Assembly: GCA_035041965.1 (NCBI GenBank)
Contig: JAPYMA010000240.1
Location: 186,001 to 250,000, forward strand
Reading direction: 5' to 3'
DNA: 64,000 nucleotides
DNA from: Anisakis pegreffii
Lineage: Eukaryota; Nematoda; Chromadorea; Rhabditida; Anisakidae
The notes below the pieces were generated by a model. It had not been told where the DNA came from, ran no database searches, and saw nothing but the letters and a program-made list of their open reading frames with translations. This document shows positions 11,646-22,600 of the stretch, in pieces (the stretch's first letter is position 1; each line of letters begins with the position of its first letter). Position numbers and translations under genes: made by a program.

Positions 11646-14600
11646 ATGGATTTGATGAGTTCTAAACAAATTAAAGCAGAAGGTGAAATTTCTCAGGATC
11701 CGAGGAAATTCGGTGCGAGAGACAGTTTGGTTCGTCAAGCCAGCATTGACCGCGTCCAAAACGAGGGATTGAAACGCTCAAATACGTTGAAACACCGTAA
11801 AGATCTCGAGCAAGCGCTTCAAGCAGGCGGAGTGAGTTGCTTCCATTAGTGGAACTGCTTAGAAAAGCGTGAAATTCAAGTGTTCCACTTGAATTTTGTG
11901 GTGTAACTGATTTCGATTGCAAATTATTCTCTTTCTAGATTCTACAGCAGTTGAATGACGAGGGAATTGAATTAATATGGTCAAGCAAAGACGACGCGTC
12001 GATGATTTTCACGGCAATTCTTACCAGCCAACGTGAGTTGAGTTTCTCATTCAGTGGAAAAACTATTAGTAGAATTTCGTTCATCCCCTTTGATCCATAT
12101 GAGAAGTGATTTGTGGTTGTCCAGTACATTGGTTGCGTGATCACAAATGCTTGAACACATGAGTAGACCAGTACGGATATCGTGATAATTATAGCTCACA
12201 ACTTCATCATGATAGCAATGCCGAAGTGAATCAGCAAAAGTTCCACATCACCAGAAATTTCGGTACCCGATCAATCTGCCTAAAGACTCATTGCCTAACA
12301 GACAGTTTGCCTAACTTATGGTTTTTAATGGATATTTCGCCTAATAGGCAAACTGTTCCTTAGGCAAACTGTCCGTTAGACAAATTGTCCGTTAGCCAAT
12401 GTGTTTTTAGGCAACTGTCGCTAGGCAAAACGTCTTTCGGTAAATTGACCGGTCACGGAAATTTCACATGACATATCCGGTATTGTCGCAAATAATTCGA
12501 AACGTTTCAGGGTCATCTACCGAGTTCCTTTGCGCCGTTGCTTCAACATTCCACGCATGCGGAGTGCACATTCGACATATTGAATCACGACTCGGAATCA
12601 ACGAAAAAGCTAACAATTCCGACGAATCCAAAGCAAGAACAGCAACTAACAATGGTACTTGATTAAACCAATATTTTTACAGGAAATATACTCTACTCTT
12701 GCATATAAAAAATATGTTTGTTAATCCACATGTATGAATACGTATGTTCATCCTGAATGGAAAGCTATTTCGGTGTAATTTTTTGCGTTCCAGCTCTACA
12801 GTTCCATCTTTATCCAACCATAGTCAGGTTTTTGTTCTCCATTTCTCTTGATCGCACCTCCAATTAAGTTGATCTCGACGGTAGAATAGCGATAATCTCT
12901 CGTTGCAACGTTAGAAACCAAGCATGTTGATGCAATTCTAAGAAGGTGAGCATAGTGAAGAAACAGTCAAATATGCAGGTAACACGCTTGAACTCCTCGT
13001 TGAATGTGACTGCAAAAAGGAGGCGTTTATCGATGCAGTTTCAAAGCTCACTGCAGAAAATCAGCTCACTAAACTGAAACTATTCAAAAATGCCAAGAAC
13101 AACATCAATGGTATGTTCATCTCATAATACGAATCGGTGTTGGATTAACTGAACATTTCATCTGTTCGCGAACGGTCTGAAACTATCTGCAGTTATGCGT
13201 GATCAGGAGATACCAGGAACCACTGTTGCGTTACAAGCCACATTCACCTTTACTAGTTGTGAGAAAAATGAAGACTGAGAGCATGACTAAAATAGACTGA
13301 AATCTATGCAAATGCTCTTTTTTTAGCTGTTTGGTTCCCAGTGCATGTGGCTGAGCTAGACAAATGCTTCCACTGTGTGATCAAATACGAACCTACAACT
13401 GATCCCAGACATCCGGTGAGCTCCTTCCTCTGTTCGCAGTCCAAATGGTCACTTTGCTCACCAATAAATTCAGTGTTCACTTTGATGAAGGGCGTTTCTA
13501 TGTGAAATTATATTGATATTTGTTGTTCATTTGAAGGGATATGGTGATAAGGAGTATATAGAACGACGAGCGAAACTGAACGATGTTGCCAGAGTTTACA
13601 AATAGTTAGTTGCTTGCACGAATTTGTAATCAAATGTGCTATTTGAAGGATTTTCGTGAAATCAAGATCTTATGAATTAAACTGCAAACACACATAAATT
13701 CCGATACTGTTCTAAAACTTATGTGAGATTAGTGACGGAGGAATTTTGATAAACCTTACTGCTCACAACGCAGCAGAAATTTTTTCCCAGCTTATGCCTA
13801 GTGCTCTCCAGTTTCGGTGAGAGCTGCCCGTTCGATGCTCATGACAAACGTGTACTTACGTTCATTCCTTCATTGTTCACTCTCAGATTTTGCTCGCGTG
13901 CTCATAAGTCCGTTGCCAGTGTTTCAGATACAACTAATTGAAATGCAATTCAAGCACTTCTCAGAGCCAATATGAAGAAAAAGCTGGCAATGAGTGAATA
14001 TTCAGTTATGTCATCAGCAGAACATCAGTGCATTTTGAAATATTCCACTAGAAAATGTTGAACCGCAAAAATGATTGTTTTCAGTGGTGAACCACTGCCC
14101 GAAATTGAGTATACGGAAGCAGAGCATAAAACTTGGGAAATTGTCTATCTGAAACTCAAATCGCTACAGTTGACACACACTTGCGTGGAATATCAACGTA
14201 ATTTCACGCAAATGGAAAACGATGGGCTTTTCGTGGCAAATCGCATCCCGAATCTGGCAAGAGTGAACGACTATCTTCAAAGTAAGAACAATTTCTTCCG
14301 TTGCACTCAATAAGGAATCGGAGAACATGAGACTAGTGTCAGAAATGACTGATCGTGATTATAACATGATATATGACAAATAATTACCGTCCATTGGTCA
14401 TCTACTACTCAGCGAATCTGCCATTGAGATGAGCTATCAATATTCGTCATTATGAATTGTGAAAAAAATTTATAACGACATGACTCCACAACTCGATCCT
14501 TTCAACTCTACCCCTGTTCAGGGGGGGGGGGTGAGTAATGACGACCTGCCAGACCATCAAAGAGAGTAATGGAGCACTCGAACGTGAAAACTACTGATCC

Positions 14601-17056
14601 ACAGTAAGATCAACTGAAAACTGAGATTGAACCATAGGCTGTTTGAATCAACAGCAACAGGATATCATATAATATGGGTTAATACGAGCGTTATATGAAA
14701 TGTTTATTTGATATGAGATGCTTCCGCTCGATAATCCGTCTGTTCATGAAAGAATGTCATAATAGTGATATCATTGATAACAAGGAGGCAGGAACTCGTA
14801 ATGAGTTCGATTTGGTGATTGGATAAATAAATAAATATCTGTCTGTCTCGTTCATGATATGATGAATTCGGATGGATGAGTTTTGGGCTTCAGGGAAAAC
14901 CGGTTTCATGCTTCGTCCATGCAGTGGACTTCTGTCAGCCAGAGACTTTCTTGCGAGTTTAGCATTCAGAGTATTTCAGGTCTGTCAACTTCTCTACTTA
15001 CTATTCATTCGCGCATGCTAACTGAATTACCAAATTTAAAGTATATTAAACGTTTGATATTGAACAAAATGCAAACTTTAATATTGTGATGATTAATTGT
15101 TATTTCACGCTTTCAAGACAACGCTCTACGTAAGACACACTGGATCGCCACATCATAGCCCTGAACCGGATTTGATCCACGAGTTCATTGGTCATTGTCC
15201 AATGTTTGCCGATCCCACATTGGCGCAGTTCTCGCAAGAGATTGGTCTCCTCTCACTTGGCGCTACTGATGAACAAATCGAACATTTGGCCACGGTATGG
15301 AAGACTAAAACTATTGGCTATAAATTTTCGCATCAATGAATCCAATTTTGAACTATGATAACTATGAGCGAATCGGAATTATATGGAGGATTATTCGAAC
15401 CATAGAATTGTCGATGACCGATGACGGGTTTACGCATGAGAAGACGCGTTCTCGGTGATTTCCAAGGAATTGAAAATAGAACTGTACGTACAGTCTTAAG
15501 AAACCCCTAGTAATCAAACACACCAGACAATATGAAAGATCTTGGGCAAAATTCTGAATGTTCACTTGATGGGGGATGTAATATGACATATTAAACTATT
15601 GAGCATTTGCATGAGCAGTATTGCTAGATTACGGTAAGAATTGCTCGTATCAATTTATTTTTGAGATTCTGAAAACGACTATTCCGCTATTCTCATGAGG
15701 AAAACTTATTAAGTAGTAAACTAGAATCACGCCCTTTTTGAGTTGTAATATCATCGTAGAACTACAAATGGCGATAACGGTGCCATTTTCGATAGCGCGA
15801 AAAGGGTCGGAAAATGCACAATGATTCGTTCTTAGGCTGAAAACGCAAAAATTTTTAGATTGAATCAATTCCTGGAAAGGTGTGGAGTTGGAAACAATTT
15901 TGAGGCACGCAACAAGCATTGAAGCTAATCTCTTTTAAATTTTCAATTTTAATGGCGATTCATTCAATTTGCTCTGTCTGATCTTGCATGAGTACTTTTT
16001 GACCGACTGTAATCATTCTGCTTTCAAATAAAACTGATTTTTTCCCACATGATCACTAAGACGGATTCTGTGAGATAGAAGAATGAAATCGACTTTTGGA
16101 ATGCATTCCGAGAGAACGACATTGTTGTCAGCACTTAGCACGCAATGCGCAAGCGAAATGATGCCACCAGTTCAGAGAATGTCCTCTTGATAAAGTCGTT
16201 GTAAGGTGGAGAATAAAAGAGAACCTTTCAGGTCTATTGGTTCATAATTGAATTCGGACTGTGTCGTCAAGAGGGACGCTACAAGGCGATAGGAGCCGGG
16301 CTACTCTCATCATACGGAGAATTGATGGTAGGTTTCTGGGATGATGAAGGTTTTCTGCGATGATCCCAGATGTTCTTCAGCGCAGAACCACTTTTTGAGC
16401 AAAATCTTCTCTGTTCAAGGTTCTATCAAAAAATCCAAGGTTTTGACTAAAATCGTCGGCATTTCGTGACCAATAAAAGCTGTCGCCTTTTTCGTGAAAT
16501 CATGAATTCATTGTAATTCCTCACATACACAAATAGCGCTTCCGTGGTATTCAGCATGCGTGCTCTGATAAACCAGATCATCGCCCATTTGATCCGGAGA
16601 CGACTGCCCTCCAGAAGGTCGAGGATGCAGATTATCAGCCACTTTATTTCGTTGCTGATTCGATTATTGATGCAATGATCAAACTCAGGTTTGTCAATTA
16701 GATCATAATCAAATAGGCTTAGGCCGTGCAACATATTTTACGGAGTGGAGCTCAATATTAATTGCTTGTTTCACCATAGTCTAATAAATGGTGTTAGTTT
16801 GATCTCGATCAATGTTTTGAGGAATTCCTCTCGTTTCAAACGAAATCGCTCGCATTTCAGACGTTACGCTCGCAGTATCAAACGTCCGTTCTCGGTTGTG
16901 TATGATCCGATCACGAGAAGCGTCGAAATCATCAAGGAAGCACAGGATTTGGTGACCACAATCGAACGCTTCAAAGCGGATCTATCGGCTGTTACAGATG
17001 CCATCGAAGCTGTCAGCAAGGACGCACACCAGCACTATCGCATCACTAATGAATGA
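11646..17056 (+). CDS. cat-2: Tyrosine 3-hydroxylase (dopamine synthesis), 12 exons
   Basis: Exons: 11646-11831, 11939-12032, 12511-12654, 12979-13110, 13327-13415, 13537-13604, 14085-14281, 14894-14979, 15118-15294, 16232-16327, 16555-16688, 16861-17056. All phases fit and give 532 aa. The enzyme is the iron- and tetrahydrobiopterin-dependent hydroxylase that turns L-tyrosine into L-DOPA in dopaminergic neurons. N-terminus: a regulatory tail with an RQAS motif (Ser33) resembling the phosphorylated serine of animal enzymes, then an ACT-like domain (HIRHIESR, about residue 115). The catalytic domain follows, with APWFP-like, [18 protein letters not shown], His353 and His358 in HEFIGH, and Glu398 in IIEFGLC as iron ligands, and SSYGEL. 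The end is RPFSV plus a coiled tetramerisation helix. FRVFQ, KYEP and KYGEPLP favour tyrosine over phenylalanine or tryptophan hydroxylase. The start is the first ATG after an in-frame stop; Met4 is an alternative. No AATAAA was seen close downstream. Confidence 0.93.
12254..12465 (+). mobile_element. Palindromic GCCTAA-rich MITE, copy A (cat-2 intron 2)
   Basis: A 196-bp element (12262-12457) flanked by identical 8-bp direct repeats GAAATTTC (12254-12261 and 12458-12465). Its ends are imperfect inverted repeats (GGTACCCGATCAATCTGCC against the complement of GGTAAATTGACCGGTCACG). The interior is a chain of TTGCCTAACGGACAG-like units that point one way in the left half and the other way in the right half, so the whole folds back on itself. 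An 8-bp target duplication suggests hAT-type mobilisation. No ORF. Copy B at 21762-21973 is the same element inverted. Confidence 0.8.
14521..14531. repeat. Poly-G run
   Basis: About ten consecutive G within cat-2 intron 7 (14282-14893). A simple homopolymer; its length may be unreliable in the assembly. Confidence 0.7.
14751..14840 (+). repeat. Dispersed repeat, copy 2 (cat-2 intron 7)
   Basis: AGAATGTCATAATAGTGATA, then a GATAACA motif, a GAGGCA motif, GGAACTCGTAATGAGTT, and a tail GGATAAATAAATAAATA. Colinear with 20831-20945 and, in its 3' half, with 9605-9685. Likely the 3' end of a non-LTR element or a SINE. Confidence 0.7.
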
Positions 17057-17080
17057 CTGGATGATTTAATTCTATGCAGA

Positions 17081-17170
17081 GTGCGCAATAACGCGTTATT
17101 CCGTTACTTTGCTACTAGCGAAATAGTGGAGTAGCTATTTCCTTGGTAGGGAAATAGCGGATTGCGGTCG
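17081..17170. mobile_element. hAT-like MITE copy 1, just after the cat-2 stop
   Basis: Starts GTGCGCAATAACGCGTTATT and ends AGCGGATTGCGG, an imperfect inverted-repeat pair about 90 bp apart. The reverse complement of the 56952-57042 element aligns to it at both ends (GTGGGCAACAGCGCATTATT, then AGCGGATTGCCCACC). It lies 24 bp past the cat-2 stop, so probably inside the 3' UTR. Confidence 0.5.
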
Positions 17171-19594
17171 CTATATTGCTAAAATTTCTTCACAGTAATC
17201 GATGAGCAATGATATCTGGCAGAAGTGTTGTGAGATAACGTCGGCAGCCCATAACGACATTCTCACTTCAACTCTGCTTATCACATATCCACTGAACCCT
17301 TTTCATACGAGTTATAGGATCTCCATAAGATTTTCTAGATCCATTACAATCCATTACAATTTTAGCTCCGTTACAACTTCTATTTCAACTTTCGGCATAA
17401 AAATTTCAACTCTTACTGAATATTGTCCAACCCTTCCAGTGATTACAGTCGAATGAATTTAAAGCAATCAAAGGAAGTTCCAAAAGAGAATATAATATAG
17501 GATATCCAATAATTGGGTGGTTAGTTGTTCAGCCAAAAAGATGGGATGTAATCTAACCGTGTAATCAAGTACGAATGTCAGGGAGGATTTGGCTGTGTTC
17601 TGAAGATTTAACTAGGTTTGAGAAATAGATTTGCCTGGATCTTTTACATTTTCGTTACATTTTCAATCGTTATACGCAGTGCTATCCATCACTAATTCGC
17701 GACTGTGTGTGTGCCACAAAGCTTTTTTCGTTTTCATTTCATATATACATCGCATAAAGTAAATCACAATTAGCAGTGATAACAATCGATCGTAATATAA
17801 ACAATATTAATTCAGATTAAAAATACCAAATGTATCAATCATGATGAAACCTAATAATCTAATCACAACGCCATTGATTATTGCAACACATTACATAGCG
17901 ATAATATTGTAACGAGTAAAATTAATATGAGAAAAACTAACAATATCAGTCAATATTGTTCAGCCCTTCCAGTGATTATAATCGAATGAGTTTAAAGCCA
18001 TCAAGAAGAAGATTTCAAAGGAGAATATGATATAAGATATCCATTAATTGGGTGGTTAGTTGTTGTAAGATTTTAAGATCTTCATATCGATAATACTGTA
18101 ACGGATAAAAATAATATGAGGAAAACTAAAAATATCAATCGAATACATAATTAATCAGAATTAATCAGTGCACAATTGAATTCAGTTTAAAAAAGTGCGT
18201 TTACAACTGGAAGACAAGAATCAAGCAAATACTAGAAATAGCCAACATTATGAAATATCATACGACCTAGCGATGAGGCAATCAGCTCAGTCTGTTTGAA
18301 ACTTAAATCCACGCAATGATCTATTCAACTACTCTTCAAGGGAAGCCTCAAATTCACTGGGAAGCCTCACAATGAGCCTTTTTCCCATGAAGAAACAGTT
18401 GATGACTGGTTGAATATTTGTTCAGGTTGAAGAACATAACTCTGAGAAAGCTTTTCGAATGATCGAATTGTAATTTTTTGCGAAAATTTATATTCGCATG
18501 CCATCGAAGTGACGAACAAATGAGAAGCAGAGAGCGATTCCGCACAAAACGTTCAACAACATTTCATCACGACAATAATTCCCAGAATTAATATTATTCA
18601 GTGTCGTCGTTCTCGTCTCAGCTGTGTTCATGCGTTCACATGTTACACGTCAATCATGTTGGGTTTTTCAATCGAGGCTGAGAAATATCTGCAGAAATTT
18701 TCTCATTTTTCTTGCACACGACCATAGCGATTGACGTGTGATGCAGTGCTAGCGACAAAAGACGTGCGAATACTTTCACATATGTAAATGTGGAGTCCCA
18801 CAGGGCAAATCAACTGTCAAGTGTCATCAGTATGAACATCATCAAATGTTTATTCACTAGCTACTCCCTTTTCCCACAGCGAAGACATTTAATCTTGATA
18901 GATTTTTAATCATGAGCTGTGAAAGTTAACAACGAATAGTTTTAATCATGGGTGTGAAAGTTAGTGAAATTTTCACTGCTGCATAAATTTCAACAGATAT
19001 CTCAACGCAAATTAGCACAACTTATATTCGGTAGCAGATTGTCTTGATGAATTTTACGAGACCATCACATAAGATATTGTTCTGGAGATATTTCATTTCG
19101 AATAATACAAATATGCAATCGGTGCATTGAATAAGTGAGCATTGTTTTGAGACAATATGATAGCGCGAGAGAATCGTGACAAAAGCTAGTAATTATCGCT
19201 GCAAATTATACATGAAACATTTATATTCTGGCGTAATATTTATTTGCATTAATTCATTCAGAAGAGATCTTTCGGTACACCTACAGGAGTGGGAAATCGT
19301 TTTGAAAGCATTCATCCATTCGAGACGTCAGCCTTGCTCAAAAACGCAGTTGAAGTGAAATTCAGCCTTCATAAACAGTAATCAAAGTATACAAAACGAT
19401 CAGCAAATAATGATCTTATTATGAGTCACTGACAAAATAAAAGTAACTGAGCTGCTCGAACAAAACAAGAACAATGCGATTTCACATCTGCAAAATTCAA
19501 CAACAACGATAACAACGGCAAAAGTGCAACCTGTACTCACTAAAGTCGGATTTCACTGGATCCTAAGTAATCAGCCACTTATAACTCTCGACTG
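17171..19594. other. Convergent intergenic region with a local duplication
   Basis: No exon is supportable between the 3' ends of cat-2 and the carbonic-anhydrase-related gene. About 17418-17536 is repeated at 17951-18065 (both with CCCTTCCAGTGATTA and TTGGGTGGTTAGTTGTT). A neighbouring block, 17899-17960, is repeated at about 18088-18145 (GATAATAYTGTAACG and AATATGAGRAAAACTAA). The rest is AT-rich with nothing distinctive. Confidence 0.6.
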
Positions 19595-19600
19595 TTTATT
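19595..19600 (-). terminator. Poly(A) signal of the carbonic-anhydrase-related gene
   Basis: AATAAA on the minus strand, about 80 nt past the TAA stop at 19681-19683. Position and motif fit a cleavage/polyadenylation signal. Confidence 0.55.
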
Positions 19601-19680
19601 AAACAGTTCACCAAAATCACCAAAATGCTGTGCTGCTGGTACCTTGTATTCCACAAATATATCACATCTTAGGCAAACAC

Positions 19681-22600
19681 TTAAACGTAGTCGATCGATT
19701 CGATAACATCCAGAGTTAATGGCTTCACTGCACCCAATCCATTTTCGTCTTGCATCATCCTTTTATGAAATGTCTTGAAAGCTGCGACCCTCGACGGATT
19801 TGACTTGTAGCCCATATCGACGTATAAATTGTTTGCACACGCTTGAGGTGACTTTGACTAAAAATGGAAATATTAGTCAGTAAAACAATGATACCAAATT
19901 ATCATCAAGTATAAATGTAAGAGGAGGTTTATCGCAGCAAGATAAATCTTGTGAATGATTTTGGCTTTATCTATACAAATCTAGTGAATTCACTGTTTTC
20001 CTCAAATTCGCAGTAGGTAACTCCATTGAATTAATAATTTCGATTAAAAATTGTAAATGAGTGGTGAGCGAATCATCACTGCACACCAACCTTATATTTG
20101 ATATTTATATTCGTCCTCAAAAGTCGACCGTTTAACGCTTTTAAAGGTCGATAATTAGGCGACATAAACACCGGATTTGGCTGCTTGGTTTCTGTTTGCT
20201 GCAGATCGTTCCATATTTGCAGCTGAAAGAGAGACCTGATAAGAACAGTGGAACAGAAACATTGAGGGATTGCCACCGAAAATTAACGGTTTTCAATTTC
20301 TTGATAAGATGTTTGTCTCCTTCCTTATGATAAATTTTAAAGATTTTTTTGCTACAAACCAAAAGATTCCCTAGGTTAGTATTAAGTAAAAATAATTTCA
20401 TCGAGGAACGAATAACAATAAAGGAAAATTTTCAAAAGGCAAAAGCGCAGAGCTCACATCTTCTTTGGTGATATAAATTGGATTGTTGATGATAATCCAA
20501 GTAACGGTTTCATAGCAACCTGGAAACGTCAAAGATCCCTCGTATGTGATATAGTCTTCTGTATGAGGCAGCAACGCGTACGCACTGAACCTCTTCACAA
20601 GCGTTTTGGATCCTCAAATGAATCTATTACATTTAGAATATCACTTCATCAGAGTTTGAATTTTTGATGCAATTATCGAGAATTTATTACCAAATAAAAA
20701 TCAGCAACAAATGAGAATACAAGTCATCTCTGCGCTCGCCAAATATATCAATACAAGTTAGAATTTCATGTGGACAGATGATTTTCAACGCTTTCACTGT
20801 TAGCTGCGTGGAAAGGATGTCAACAAAGGAAGAATGTGATATTAGTGATATTGGTGATAACAGAGGGGCATAAACTCATAATGAGTTGGACTTGCTGATT
20901 AAATAAACTAAGTAAATTAAATAAATGAATGAATAAATAAAACTCAACAAAAACAGTGATCGAATCAGAAATTTTATGGCGCAATTATCCAATTCATCCT
21001 TAACTTTGAAATGATCATGTTTGAATTCTATCCATTTGAGCAAACGGCTATCCTATTAAAATGTTGCAGACAAGTCACAAATAATACTGCATCAGGAACA
21101 GAAACAAACCTTTGTATGTGATGCTTTGTGAGGCTACCGTTAGCTTTCGGAGCTCTGGATTTGTTATTGAGCCAATCTAGAATCATCGACAATGCATCAT
21201 TTAATAACTCTAATGATTCACTATTCAGGCATTAGCTAGTAACAAATTCGGAACTGTTTTCATTTTCTCTAAACTAAGTCGTAAAATTCTAACGACAGTT
21301 TTGATTGCCTTGAACAGGAAATTTCACTTATTGAAGAGTGATGTTGCTCAATTAGTGCCCATTAAATATGACCAGTAGATCAGATGAACACCACTTTTTA
21401 GTTTAATGACTCATGCAGCAGGAACTGAACAGAAATATTTGAAAGATATTGCGTTAAATGGATTCAGAGGACTCACATCAACAATAATTGCTATAGCCAG
21501 CAGACCACGTGGCTGAGACATTGCTTCAGTGAAATTTGTATATAAATCTGTATTATATGCAATCAATTGAACCTGAAATCAGCTGAACGAATTGAAATTG
21601 TACTGATTGAATAGGTCTGAACCATAGAAAACTTTATGTTTCACACTATCAATAGTGATAGTTGAGAGTTGTCAAGACATTCAATTTGAGTAGATTAGGA
21701 TTAATTTGACCGATCAGCCATTATTCGAAGCGAGAAACACAATAAGACTGCACCAATCACTGGTATCCAGTCAGTCTGCCTGAAGACATTTGGCCTAACG
21801 ACAGTTTGTCATAAGATACATTGCCTAACGGACAGCTTGCCTAAGGAACGGTTTGCCTATTAGGCTAAATATCCATTAAAAAACCGTAAGTTAAGCAAAC
21901 TGTCCGTTAGGCAATGTGTCTTTAGGCAAATTGTCGTTGTGCTAAAGGTCTTTAGGCAGATATACCGGCCACGCAAATCACTAGATGCTCGGCATCAACT
22001 TGAAAGGCTAGGTAGATCACACACATTTTAAATTTGTTGATTTCATCAACGGATAATTCTGTAGTACATTTATGATAAATTAATTATGGCTTCGAGAGAA
22101 ACAGGCAGGAATGTTTGTATAGCGTTTACCTCAGCAGGAAACCGTACTCGATCAATTGTGTGCTCAGAACCGCGTTCGCCATCTGCCGATTGGCCAAAAT
22201 GGATGATAACATGGTGGAGACGATACCTCAAATTAATTTCTCCGTTTCAATTTATTATTCACTTAATGATTCGTGGATCGTCAGATGTGCTCCTTGAAAT
22301 AATGACGAAATAAATGAGCATGAGAATTTCGGGAATAGTGACGTGGATATGCCTTAAGAACGCTGGTCACCTGTATGGAGATGATGGTCCTCCACTCATG
22401 TTAATATTTTTGTTACTAAACAGTGAATCGTTAATGGTGATCATTGGTAATTGACCCATATTTGCAAACTGCGCTTCCACCTGAAAATACATTCACATTG
22501 TCCAATGATATTAACTGAAACATGGTTCATGTGCTTCATTCACTGTCCTCACTCCCTCTCCAATCAATCCATATATTCATAGGATGGTTCTCGATTGCAA

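Noticed and set aside
22086..22313. Two plus-strand frames
   Set aside because: Antisense shadows of the cah-2 exon 22226-22130.
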